From Verrucomicrobiota bacterium (GTDB lineage: Bacteria; Verrucomicrobiota; Kiritimatiellia; UBA8416), in assembly GCA_018645275.1 (NCBI GenBank), contig JABGOW010000359.1, positions 1-34,080 on the forward strand: DNA of 34,080 bases, written 5' to 3'. Positions 23,211-30,138 of this stretch are shown one piece after another. The translations under genes and the position numbers were made by a program. The notes under the pieces were generated by a model that was given only the letters and a program-made list of their open reading frames with translations, did no database searches and had not been told where the DNA came from. The first letter of the stretch is position 1; each line of letters begins with the position of its first letter.

Positions 23211-24014
23211 CTATTCGCAATCCTCTGACGCCGGACCTTCGCGCCGCGCCTTGTGTCTCTCAATGCCCCTCACAAAGAGCGGCCCCAGCATCACATACAA
23301 CAACCCCATCCCAAGCATCAATACAGCAACATAGGCTGCGCTTCCCTTTTCCAGATAGACAAAGAGCATCACCAAAATGACACAGGGAATAAAGAGCGCT
23401 GCCTTCTTCGTGGGCTTTGGGAATCGGACATTGGAAACCTGCAGGCTGATGAAGACAATAATGCCGACAAGAAAGAGCATGGCAAACCAGCCGCCCTGGA
23501 GTGAGAAAACACCACCGGCAATATTCTCAGAGGTCGGCACCTGGCTAATGTAGACCAGCATGGCTACCCAAGCGGCATTGGTCGTGATGGGGAGCCCCGA
23601 ATAACCGCCCTGCCCCCGCAACGGATCAGTCACCTTGAAGCGGGCCAGCCGTACAACACCAGAAAGCACGACAACCGAAGGCAGTAGTATGCGCAGGATC
23701 GAGTCCTGTGTTTCCATCGTCACCGCAAAAATCAATACGGCCGGTGCGATTCCGAAGGCCGTCATGTCCACATAGGTGTCGAGCTCGGCGCCAAACTCGC
23801 TCGACCCCTTCAACCAGCGCGCGACGTTACCATCAAGTCCATCCAGGATCATCGCCAGCATGATCATTTTTGCGGACAGGCGATACCAATGCGCAGGATC
23901 CTCGCCATGAAAGCCCTGAACCACGTAAAGAATGCTCAGCAAACCACAAAGCATGGCCGCCAACGTGAAGAGCGTCGGTATGAGCTGGCGCCAGTTGAGA
24001 AACGATTTCATCAT
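23211..24014 (-). CDS. pssA: CDP-diacylglycerol-serine O-phosphatidyltransferase
   Basis: PssA joins serine to CDP-diacylglycerol to make phosphatidylserine. The CDP-alcohol phosphatidyltransferase signature is complete: Asp61-Gly62-x2-Ala65-Arg66-x8-Gly75-x3-Asp79-x3-Asp83. About seven further hydrophobic helices span the 267 residues, and the tail is charged. Phosphatidylserine specificity, rather than phosphatidylglycerol phosphate, comes from the neighbouring psd gene and from overall resemblance. ATG 24014 and ATG 24011 are adjacent, with AGGA upstream. It starts 28 bases after psd and is followed at once by udg. Confidence 0.92.
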   Translation of the reverse strand: MMKSFLNWRQLIPTLFTLAAMLCGLLSILYVVQGFHGEDPAHWYRLSAKMIMLAMILDGLDGNVARWLKGSSEFGAELDTYVDMTAFGIAPAVLIFAVTMETQDSILRILLPSVVVLSGVVRLARFKVTDPLRGQGGYSGLPITTNAAWVAMLVYISQVPTSENIAGGVFSLQGGWFAMLFLVGIIVFISLQVSNVRFPKPTKKAALFIPCVILVMLFVYLEKGSAAYVAVLMLGMGLLYVMLGPLFVRGIERHKARREGPASEDCE

Positions 24015-24042
24015 TAAGATCTATCCTTACGCATCTACGGAC

Positions 24043-24762
24043 CTAGCGGTAGCGCCCGATGATGCTCTCTCCGGCACGCACCTTCTCGCCTACGGATACC
24101 AGCACTTCGACATCTCCCGCCGGGAAATACATATCCAATCGGGAGCCAAACTTCATCATACCAAAGTCGTCACCAGCGGCCACAGCAACCGGGGCATCAT
24201 GATCCAGCCAGTAGACGACACGACGGCAGACCGGCCCCACAATCTGATTCACCAGACAGCTCGTTCTCTCGTTTACAATCAAAATTGAATTGTGCTGGTT
24301 CACATCGGAGGACTTCTCATCAAAGGTAAAAAGGTGCTTTCCCGGAAAATACCCAAGAAAACGAGATGTGCCGCTGATTGGGGTCCGATTCACATGCACA
24401 TCGAATAGACTCAAGAAAATGCTGATCCGCAGGACATCGCCATTTCGGAACACCGCCATGTCCTCAGGCTTCAGGCCCGCAAGCATCGAGATCGAACCAA
24501 ACTCCTCAACGGTAAACGTGGTGATCTTGGCGACAACGCCGTCAGCCGCGGCGAGCACAGCGTCGGGATCCTTCGGTGGCACACGCTCGGGGTCCCGGAA
24601 GAACCACAGAAAATAGCCCCCAAAGACAAGGATGAGCACGAGGCCCACACCAGCGGCCCAAGCCCCGCTCAGCGACGAGAAACGCCCCAGCGCGAGGGCC
24701 AACAGAACGCCTACGAGTACCGCAAGCGAAATGAACGGCCATATTTCAATTCGGATTCCCAT
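24043..24762 (-). CDS. psd: Phosphatidylserine decarboxylase (short, PSD-A type)
   Basis: Psd converts phosphatidylserine to phosphatidylethanolamine. The proenzyme cleaves itself before a serine that becomes the pyruvoyl group. The self-cleavage site is MKFGSRLDMYFP, with Gly206-Ser207. Two N-terminal helices (about 9-28 and 35-55) anchor it. FFRDPER, DGVV, SIFLSLFDVHVNRTPISG and the C-terminal GEKVRAGESIIGRY are all family features. At 239 residues it is the short archaeal/bacterial type rather than the 320-residue E. coli form. ATG 24762 is the first gene of psd-pssA-udg-gdpd. Confidence 0.94.
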   Translation of the reverse strand: MGIRIEIWPFISLAVLVGVLLALALGRFSSLSGAWAAGVGLVLILVFGGYFLWFFRDPERVPPKDPDAVLAAADGVVAKITTFTVEEFGSISMLAGLKPEDMAVFRNGDVLRISIFLSLFDVHVNRTPISGTSRFLGYFPGKHLFTFDEKSSDVNQHNSILIVNERTSCLVNQIVGPVCRRVVYWLDHDAPVAVAAGDDFGMMKFGSRLDMYFPAGDVEVLVSVGEKVRAGESIIGRYR

Positions 24763-24896
24763 CCTTAACCCACCTTCTCATCTGTTGGCAAAGTAGAGAT
24801 TCTGTTTGAAACCCCATGCGATGTCAAGCGGCTCACACTCGGGATGGAAGCCCCCGGCAAAACCCCGCCTGTGTAGTGGACTCTCTGCGGCTCGTA

Positions 24897-25079
24897 TTAA
24901 CGGGCGCCCTTTATCTGGATTGCCAGAGAGCATTTCGCCCACTCGATCAGGGCTTCAGGCGCTTCGAGAACATCAGGAGGGACCTCATAGTAGGACATCA
25001 CCGTATCCCTGTCCGCGTACGGCTTAAACGGCCCCGAGCCAGCAGCCTCGAAAGCACTCCGGTTGACATCGTCAACAAG
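24897..25079 (-). pseudogene. 5'-truncated TfoX N-terminal-domain remnant
   Basis: Read in a frame different from tag, this stretch gives LVDDVNRSAFEAAGSGPFKP...SYYEVPPDVLEAPEALIEWAK and ends in TAA. That is the second half of a TfoX_N domain, which normally runs about 100 residues and starts with a RMFGG-type segment. The first 35-40 residues are missing. The intact part begins almost exactly where the tag stop codon falls (25072-25074). The frame has no plausible start codon with a ribosome site, so I read it as a gene remnant. Confidence 0.7.
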
Positions 25080-25632
25080 CCCCATATCGAAAGCAGTCAG
25101 TGGTGTGGTCATTGACCATGCCAACAGACTGCATAAAGGCATAGCAAATCGTGGATCCAACGAAGTTGAAGCCGCGACCTTTCAACTCCTTGCTCATGGC
25201 ATCGGATTCAGGCGTTGTGGCAGGCAGCTCCGCCATCGACTTCCACGCGTTCTTCCACGGCTCACCCTCCACAAAGCGCCAGAGAAAAACACCCAGTGAC
25301 CCGAATTCCTCGCAGATCGCAATGGTTCCCCGAGCATTTCTGATGGCCGACTCGATCTTCAGTCGATTTCGAACAATACCCGCATCGGCCATAAGGCGTT
25401 CAACGTCGCGGTCCGTGTATGATGCGATCTTCTGCCAATCAAACCCATGAAACGCCTGGCGGTAGTTCTCGCGCTTCTTGAGAATCGTCAACCAACTCAG
25501 CCCTGCTTGAGCCCCTTCCAGAATCAGCATTTCAAACAGATGTCCGTCATCATGGGATGGCACCCCCCATTCGTCATCGTGATACGCGACATAGAGCGGA
25601 TCCTCTCCGCACCACTCACAACGTGTCTTCAT
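25072..25632 (-). CDS. tag: DNA-3-methyladenine glycosylase I
   Basis: Tag removes 3-methyladenine from alkylated DNA. The 186-residue protein starts MKTRCEWCGEDPLYVAYHDDEWG and carries the family's structural zinc ligands: Cys5 and His18 at the N-terminus, His176 and Cys180 near the C-terminus (NDHTTDCF). Helices with LILEGAQAGLSWLTILKKRENYRQAF and ADAGIVRNRLKIESAIRNA form the base-binding domain. The ATG at 25632 has GGGGAT upstream. It is monocistronic. Its stop overlaps the start of the TfoX remnant. Confidence 0.96.
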   Translation of the reverse strand: MKTRCEWCGEDPLYVAYHDDEWGVPSHDDGHLFEMLILEGAQAGLSWLTILKKRENYRQAFHGFDWQKIASYTDRDVERLMADAGIVRNRLKIESAIRNARGTIAICEEFGSLGVFLWRFVEGEPWKNAWKSMAELPATTPESDAMSKELKGRGFNFVGSTICYAFMQSVGMVNDHTTDCFRYGAC

Positions 25633-25743
25633 ATCCCCATCCCTTCCCCTGCGGTTCGTACTGTCAAGAATTCTTGACCTCTGGCACCCATAACGGCCAG
25701 GTCATCAGAGAGTTGCGACGATATTGTCGTTCTCCCCCGTTTT

Positions 25744-25934
25744 CTCCACACTTAATCGCACACTTAAGCCCATTCTTGAACGCCACCCTTACTTGGTTAC
25801 GCTTAAACGCCTTCCCTCCGTAGCCTCGGCGAAGGAGGGACCCGCTTCGTCAAGACGCCAAACGATCGATTAGGCAGGTGGTTTAAGCGTAACCAAGTAA
25901 GTGTGAGATTAAGTGTGCGACAAAGTGTAGGAGT
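25744..25934. repeat. Large nested inverted repeat
   Basis: A perfect 21-base pair (25788-25808 with 25881-25901) extends to 25 with one mismatch. An outer perfect 12-base pair (25756-25767 with 25909-25920) and an outermost imperfect pair (about 25744-25754 with 25924-25934) enclose it. A central TCCCTCC/GGAGGGA hairpin (25813-25840) sits in the loop. It looks like a non-autonomous mobile element or a long folded RNA. No flanking target duplication was found. Confidence 0.75.
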
Positions 25935-25962
25935 AAGTGTCTTTCATGCCTTCTAACCATTT

Positions 25963-26048
25963 CGGTTGACGCGAGCGGCGACGAGATTGGTGGACGATTG
26001 AGAGAATCTCTACTCGTAATCCGCTCGCGTCGCCGCTCTCGTTAACCG
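25963..26048. repeat. Second interrupted palindrome, GAGCGGCGACG type
   Basis: Arms 25963-25986 and 26025-26048 pair at 21 of 24 bases, including GAGCGGCGACG/CGTCGCCGCTC, around a 38-base loop that itself holds AGAGA-A-TCTCT. It lies 48 bases after the stop of the next minus-strand gene (26096), so it may also act as a 3'-end structure for that mRNA, although it lacks a U-tract. Confidence 0.65.
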
Positions 26049-26095
26049 ATCCCTGTTCTCATACTTTTCATAGAATTTCTAACAGTACCTTTGTG

Positions 26096-27052
26096 CTACG
26101 ATGGCGGCGCAACAACAAGATCGACAATCAGGGGGTAGTGATCCGACCCCACGTCTTCGCCGATTCGGCGATCCACAATGGACACACCGGAGGTGTGCAG
26201 GCAGTGGTCAATTGGAATCCGAAAGAGCGGGTTAAGACTCGACCAAGAGGGCTGAACTCCCCAGCCCTTCGCGCTATCGCTGAGCCCCCCTCGCTTCAAT
26301 AATCTTCTAAAATGGTAGCTCCAGGGCGTCGCATTAAGATCACCAACCAGAATCGCAGGATGCTGCTCCTTGACGAAGTTCGGCAAAGCCTCAAGATGCT
26401 CATCACGACAGAGCGAATATTCGACGCCGCTGGGTGGCAACGGATGGGTTGCCACCAGACCCAGCTCTAAGCCCCTTATGTTGACGGTAGCCACGATAGA
26501 CGGGACTTGCGCCGCACCAATGTGGACGACCCTGCTCTCCGAGAGAGGGCGCCTGCTAAAAACCCCAATGCCAAAGTTGTCAGACCGGGGCTGAATACAC
26601 GAATGCGGATGTGTCTCGAAAAGCCAGACCAGATCGCGCACCCAACGGGTGTTGATCTCTTCAAGCACAACGACGTCGGGACTGATTTCCTGGATCGCCT
26701 GCTTGACGCGCTCGGGGTCACCACGCTCCGTGTTGACGTTGAGCAACATGACGCGGAGCAGTTCCCCCCCTTCGGGGGCAATCGAGGTGCCTCCCACATA
26801 GAGTGGCAGCACCACGCCCGCGTTGACGCATGCCACCACAAGAAAGATAACGGCAGTGCGATGTCGACGGACGACAGCAAAGAGAATCGCCAGGGCAGCG
26901 AGACCGAGAAGGTATTGGACGCGAAAGTGGGAAAAGAGGTCCAGCACCCACGAAAATTTTCCCAGGAACCCGAACAGCGTCGCCAGGCAAACCATGAGCC
27001 CACCGGCGACTAGGAGATTCCAAAGGTGATTCAGTTGTGATCGCTGCCCCAT
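26096..27052 (-). CDS. Membrane-anchored endonuclease/exonuclease/phosphatase-family protein
   Basis: Three hydrophobic helices (about 12-30, 46-61 and 67-86) precede a C-terminal EEP domain (about 98-312), as in YafD-type proteins. Catalytic features are complete: Asn105 in LNVN, Glu131-Glu132, His203, Asp238 and Asn240 in VGDLNATPWS, Asp282-His283 and Asp304-His305 in GSDHYPL. Relatives include nucleases, phosphatases and sphingomyelinases, so the substrate cannot be named. The domain should face the periplasm. ATG 27052 follows GAGAAGG. Confidence 0.85.
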   Translation of the reverse strand: MGQRSQLNHLWNLLVAGGLMVCLATLFGFLGKFSWVLDLFSHFRVQYLLGLAALAILFAVVRRHRTAVIFLVVACVNAGVVLPLYVGGTSIAPEGGELLRVMLLNVNTERGDPERVKQAIQEISPDVVVLEEINTRWVRDLVWLFETHPHSCIQPRSDNFGIGVFSRRPLSESRVVHIGAAQVPSIVATVNIRGLELGLVATHPLPPSGVEYSLCRDEHLEALPNFVKEQHPAILVGDLNATPWSYHFRRLLKRGGLSDSAKGWGVQPSWSSLNPLFRIPIDHCLHTSGVSIVDRRIGEDVGSDHYPLIVDLVVAPPS

Positions 27053-27165
27053 CCGCCTTCTCCCCCATTCACTTCAGCTTGAGACCTCCGGACGAACCGC
27101 GCCCTGACGGCAGTCCATCCGGGAAGTGTGCCCCGCTTCCCCGGAAACATCAAGCGGTGAACGGA

Positions 27166-27390
27166 TCAGCTCAACGGCCTCAGCAGATGCTCGAGGCCGT
27201 TGAGTTTGATTTCGCGCACGAGTTCAAGCATGCGCCCAAGCTCCCCCTTGGGGAAGCCCCGTTTCTCGAACCAGATCACGTACGGTTCCGGAAGGTCGAT
27301 CAGAAGAAGCCCTTTGTACTTCCCAAAAGGCATGCGCATTCGCGCCACCTTCACCAAGAACGCTTGATCAGGATTAAGCTCTGCGTGCAT
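27166..27390 (-). CDS. DUF3820 family protein
   Basis: The 74-residue protein carries the DUF3820 signature: RMPFGKYKGLLLIDLPEPYVIWF, then KRGFPKGELGRMLELVREIKLNGLEHLL. The FGKY-x-G pattern recurs in exonuclease-associated and putative quorum-sensing-regulated proteins, but no activity is established. It is a small cytoplasmic protein with no membrane segment. The ATG at 27390 has a poor ribosome site. It lies between the EEP gene and a divergent hypothetical gene. Confidence 0.8.
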   Translation of the reverse strand: MHAELNPDQAFLVKVARMRMPFGKYKGLLLIDLPEPYVIWFEKRGFPKGELGRMLELVREIKLNGLEHLLRPLS

Positions 27391-27460
27391 GCTCGATTCT
27401 CTGCCGGTCGGTTACGATTCTCTGTACAATCTCATGCCCACAACGTAGTATACGCGCCCC

Positions 27461-27910
27461 ATGAGTAGCGCCAACGCACAACATAGCTGGTTAGAGACGT
27501 TCTACAAGGACCTTCAGACCCTTGTCGACACGACATTCCCCAAGAAGTGCACAAAGTGCGGTCTGACATTCGCCTCGCAAGAGGACTTCCTGAAGAACAC
27601 CATTCCCGTCAGAGACCTTCAGCTTGAAGATAAAAGCGGACTCTTCGCACTCGAGGGGGGCGACGAAGAAACCACGGTTGGCGTCTTTCGGAACTGCAAG
27701 TGTGGCACCACGCTGATGGCTGACTTCCAGAATCGGCGCGATATCACCGAGGTTGGTTTACGACGCCGTAAGCAATTCAGCGATCTACTCCAGATGCTCA
27801 CCGAACACGGGGTCGACGCGCAAGCTGGACGCAGTGAACTACTTCGCATCTTACGTGGCGAGCGCAGTGCCATTATCGAGGACCTCCTCGGCGACATCGA
27901 ACTCCCATAG
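27461..27910 (+). CDS. Hypothetical protein with two Cys pairs
   Basis: I do not recognise a named family. The 149-residue protein has Cys30-x2-Cys33 (CTKCG) and Cys79-x-Cys81 (CKCGTTL), which could bind one zinc or other metal. NRRDITEVGLRRRKQF and a helical C-terminus rich in Leu/Arg/Glu follow. There is no signal peptide or membrane helix. The ATG at 27461 has no clear ribosome site. The reading frame is supported by normal coding-like composition and by the paired cysteines. Confidence 0.65.
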   Translation: MSSANAQHSWLETFYKDLQTLVDTTFPKKCTKCGLTFASQEDFLKNTIPVRDLQLEDKSGLFALEGGDEETTVGVFRNCKCGTTLMADFQNRRDITEVGLRRRKQFSDLLQMLTEHGVDAQAGRSELLRILRGERSAIIEDLLGDIELP

Positions 27911-28032
27911 ACCGCCGCACAAGGCTCTTCAGCCCTTGCCGGGAGTCCTTGCCACCTCTCCAATCGCAAGATCTCAGATGGGCTTCGAGTTTGACTGGTA
28001 GCATGCCGCAAAATGGGGCATGATCTCCTCCT

Positions 28033-29142
28033 ATGAAAGCAGCTCTAGTCGCCCCTCAGTTTGATGTTGCCGGAAGGCTTGTTCGCGTCGTTCCCCATAG
28101 TGGCGGAAACGTCAATGACACCTACCTCGCAATTTTTCGGACAACGTTCTCCGAAGAACGCTTCATTCTACAGCGTCTGAACCGCAACGTCTTCGCATCC
28201 CCCGAAGCGGTAATGGGAAACATGAAAACCGTCACGGAACACGCTCACCGCCGCCTTGAATCCGAGGCGCACCAGGCAGACCGCATCTGGCAATTGCCGC
28301 GCGTGATCCCGACCAAATCCGGCAGTGATTTCATGGTCGATTCCGATGGCGATTTCTGGCGTGCCATCTCGCTAATATCCTCAGCCCACGCTTACGAGCA
28401 GGTTCAGAACATCGAGCATGCGCACGAAGCCGGGTTTGTACTGGGCCAGTTTCAGCGTATCATCAGCGATATCCCTGTCGACAAGCTCTCTGATACGTTG
28501 CCCGGTTTTCACATCACATCCCAGTACCTTGAGCATATGGACGAGGTCGTCGCCACACCAGAGGGTCAGCAGCGTTTGAAGAGCTCAACTGAGGCCGAAC
28601 ACTGTTATCGCTTTATTCAGAAGCGACGCGATTGGGCAGACGTTCTTGAATCCGCAAAAGCCCGGGGCGAACTTCAGGATCGCCCCATTCATGGCGATCC
28701 CAAGATCGCGAATATCATGATCGACGACGAGACGGGAAAAGGGACGTGCATGATTGACCTCGACACGGTTAAGCCCGGACTTGTGCACCACGATTTCGGC
28801 GACTGCCTCCGCTCGTGCTGCAATGCCTCGGGCGAAGAAACACTCGACCTTTCGCGGGTGGTATTCGACACGGACCTATGTGAGGCCATCGTCCGCGGCT
28901 ACATGACCTTTGCGCGCAGTTTTCTCACGGATGCCGACCTGCACTATCAGTACGACAGCATCCGGCTCATCACCTTCGAGCTCGGGGTGCGTTTTTTCGC
29001 CGACTTCATTGCAGGAAATGTCTACTTCAAGACCCAGCACGAAGCCCAGAACCTAAACCGTGCGCTCGTGCAGCTCAAGCTGTGCGAGAGCATTGAGACA
29101 CGCGAATCCATCATTCGAAAGCTCCTGGAGAGGCTCGCCTAG
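28033..29142 (+). CDS. NahK-like sugar kinase / phosphotransferase-family protein
   Basis: This is a kinase of the aminoglycoside-phosphotransferase fold, close to N-acetylhexosamine 1-kinase (NahK) proteins that phosphorylate GlcNAc or GalNAc for salvage. ILQRLNRNVFASPEAVMGNM near 45-64 resembles the NahK N-terminal lobe. The catalytic loop is HGDPKIANIM with His220, Asp222 and Asn227, and the metal-binding motif is IDLDTV with Asp242/Asp244. The 369 residues fit the family. The bases before ATG 28033 (TCTCCTCC) lack a purine-rich site. A HATG-like CATGCC/GGCATG hairpin lies just upstream. Substrate specificity is inference. Confidence 0.75.
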   Translation: MKAALVAPQFDVAGRLVRVVPHSGGNVNDTYLAIFRTTFSEERFILQRLNRNVFASPEAVMGNMKTVTEHAHRRLESEAHQADRIWQLPRVIPTKSGSDFMVDSDGDFWRAISLISSAHAYEQVQNIEHAHEAGFVLGQFQRIISDIPVDKLSDTLPGFHITSQYLEHMDEVVATPEGQQRLKSSTEAEHCYRFIQKRRDWADVLESAKARGELQDRPIHGDPKIANIMIDDETGKGTCMIDLDTVKPGLVHHDFGDCLRSCCNASGEETLDLSRVVFDTDLCEAIVRGYMTFARSFLTDADLHYQYDSIRLITFELGVRFFADFIAGNVYFKTQHEAQNLNRALVQLKLCESIETRESIIRKLLERLA

Positions 29143-29222
29143 CAGCCTTTCTGCCCTTGCGCCTGCGGGGCGCTTTTCCATACACTTGGCCCCGTAACAC
29201 AAAGGAAAGAGGGAACGAGAGC

Positions 29223-29663
29223 ATGAGCGACGACTGCATCTTCTGCAAACTGGTGGCGGGTGAGATCCCTTCGACGAAGGTCTATGAGGATGAGCATACT
29301 CTCGCCTTTATGGATATCAGCCCGCTGATTGAGGGTCATACCCTCGTGATCCCCAAAGCCCACCATGACCCCATTACAGAAACGCCGGTGGACGTTCTTG
29401 GGCGCTGCATGGCCGTCGTGAAACGCGTCGCCCAAGCTCAAATGAGTCTATTGGGAGCAGACGGCGTGAACCTGCACCAGGCAAATGGGGCGGCGGCAGG
29501 ACAAGTTGTTCCACATCTGCACTTCCATGTGATTCCTCGATTCGAGGACGACGGACACCACTGGAACTGGAGCCACAAACAGTATGCATCCACGGAGGCG
29601 ATGGCCGCCATGGGAGCAAGACTGAAATCGGAAATTGAGGGCGCGGACACAGGAATCGCGTAG
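29223..29663 (+). CDS. HIT-family nucleotide hydrolase
   Basis: HIT proteins hydrolyse nucleoside phosphoramidates or dinucleoside polyphosphates. The 146-residue protein starts MSDDCIFCKLVAGEIPS, with Cys5/Cys8 that may bind zinc, followed by GHTLVIPKAHH and the active-site triad PHLHFHVIPR (His98, His100, His102). I chose ATG 29223, with GAGGGAACGAGAG upstream. The longer frame from 29157 adds 22 residues unlike the family. It is followed 37 bases later by the Minf_1886 gene. Confidence 0.92.
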   Translation: MSDDCIFCKLVAGEIPSTKVYEDEHTLAFMDISPLIEGHTLVIPKAHHDPITETPVDVLGRCMAVVKRVAQAQMSLLGADGVNLHQANGAAAGQVVPHLHFHVIPRFEDDGHHWNWSHKQYASTEAMAAMGARLKSEIEGADTGIA

Positions 29664-29700
29664 CAACCGCAGACTCAGAACCCATAACCCCGAGAGACTT

Positions 29701-30138
29701 ATGCGCGAAACCGCCTTCATGGAAGTGGTCAAGAAGATCTGCAATGCGGATCCTCGTTTTGACATTGAAGCCTATGTCTTCATCCGAGAGGCCTTGGACT
29801 ACACGATCAAGATGCTTGAGAAACCCGAAAGCGGGCCCGCTCGCCACGTGAGCGGGCACGAGCTGCTGGAGGGTGTACGTCGATACGCCCTCTCAGAGTT
29901 TGGGCCCATTGCGCTGAAGACCCTCAACAGTTGGGGCATTACAGAAACGGATGATATCGGCGCTATCGTCTTCAACCTGGTCCAGGCTGGCGAGTTCGGA
30001 AAAACAGATGAAGACAAGAGCGAGGATTTTACCGGCGGCTATGACTTCCACGAAGCATTCGCGAAACCGTTTCTGCCAACTTCGCCACCGAATGGAGCAT
30101 CCGACACGCCTACGAAACCTCCGAGGAAGCGGTCATGA
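29701..30138 (+). CDS. Minf_1886 family protein
   Basis: This is a family of uncharacterised proteins largely restricted to Planctomycetes and Verrucomicrobia (TIGR04138-type). Recognisable segments are DPRFDIEAYVFIREALDYTI, HVSGHELLEGVRRYALSEFG, LKTLNSWGITETDDIGAIVFNL and FGKTDEDKSEDFTGGYDFHEAF. The tail after 130 is a low-complexity Pro/Thr/Arg stretch. No function is known. I chose ATG 29701 because the family motif starts there. Its stop overlaps the M16 peptidase start as ATGA, so the two are probably co-expressed. Confidence 0.88.
   Translation: MRETAFMEVVKKICNADPRFDIEAYVFIREALDYTIKMLEKPESGPARHVSGHELLEGVRRYALSEFGPIALKTLNSWGITETDDIGAIVFNLVQAGEFGKTDEDKSEDFTGGYDFHEAFAKPFLPTSPPNGASDTPTKPPRKRS

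Larger units (their letters stand above)
25633..26095. other. 463-base non-coding gap rich in palindromes
   Basis: No gene or RNA gene is visible. Almost the whole stretch from 25744 to 26048 consists of two separate interrupted palindromes, listed below. The first 110 bases hold the upstream region of tag. AAGTGT-like units recur every 11-14 bases at 25900-25941. Confidence 0.6.
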
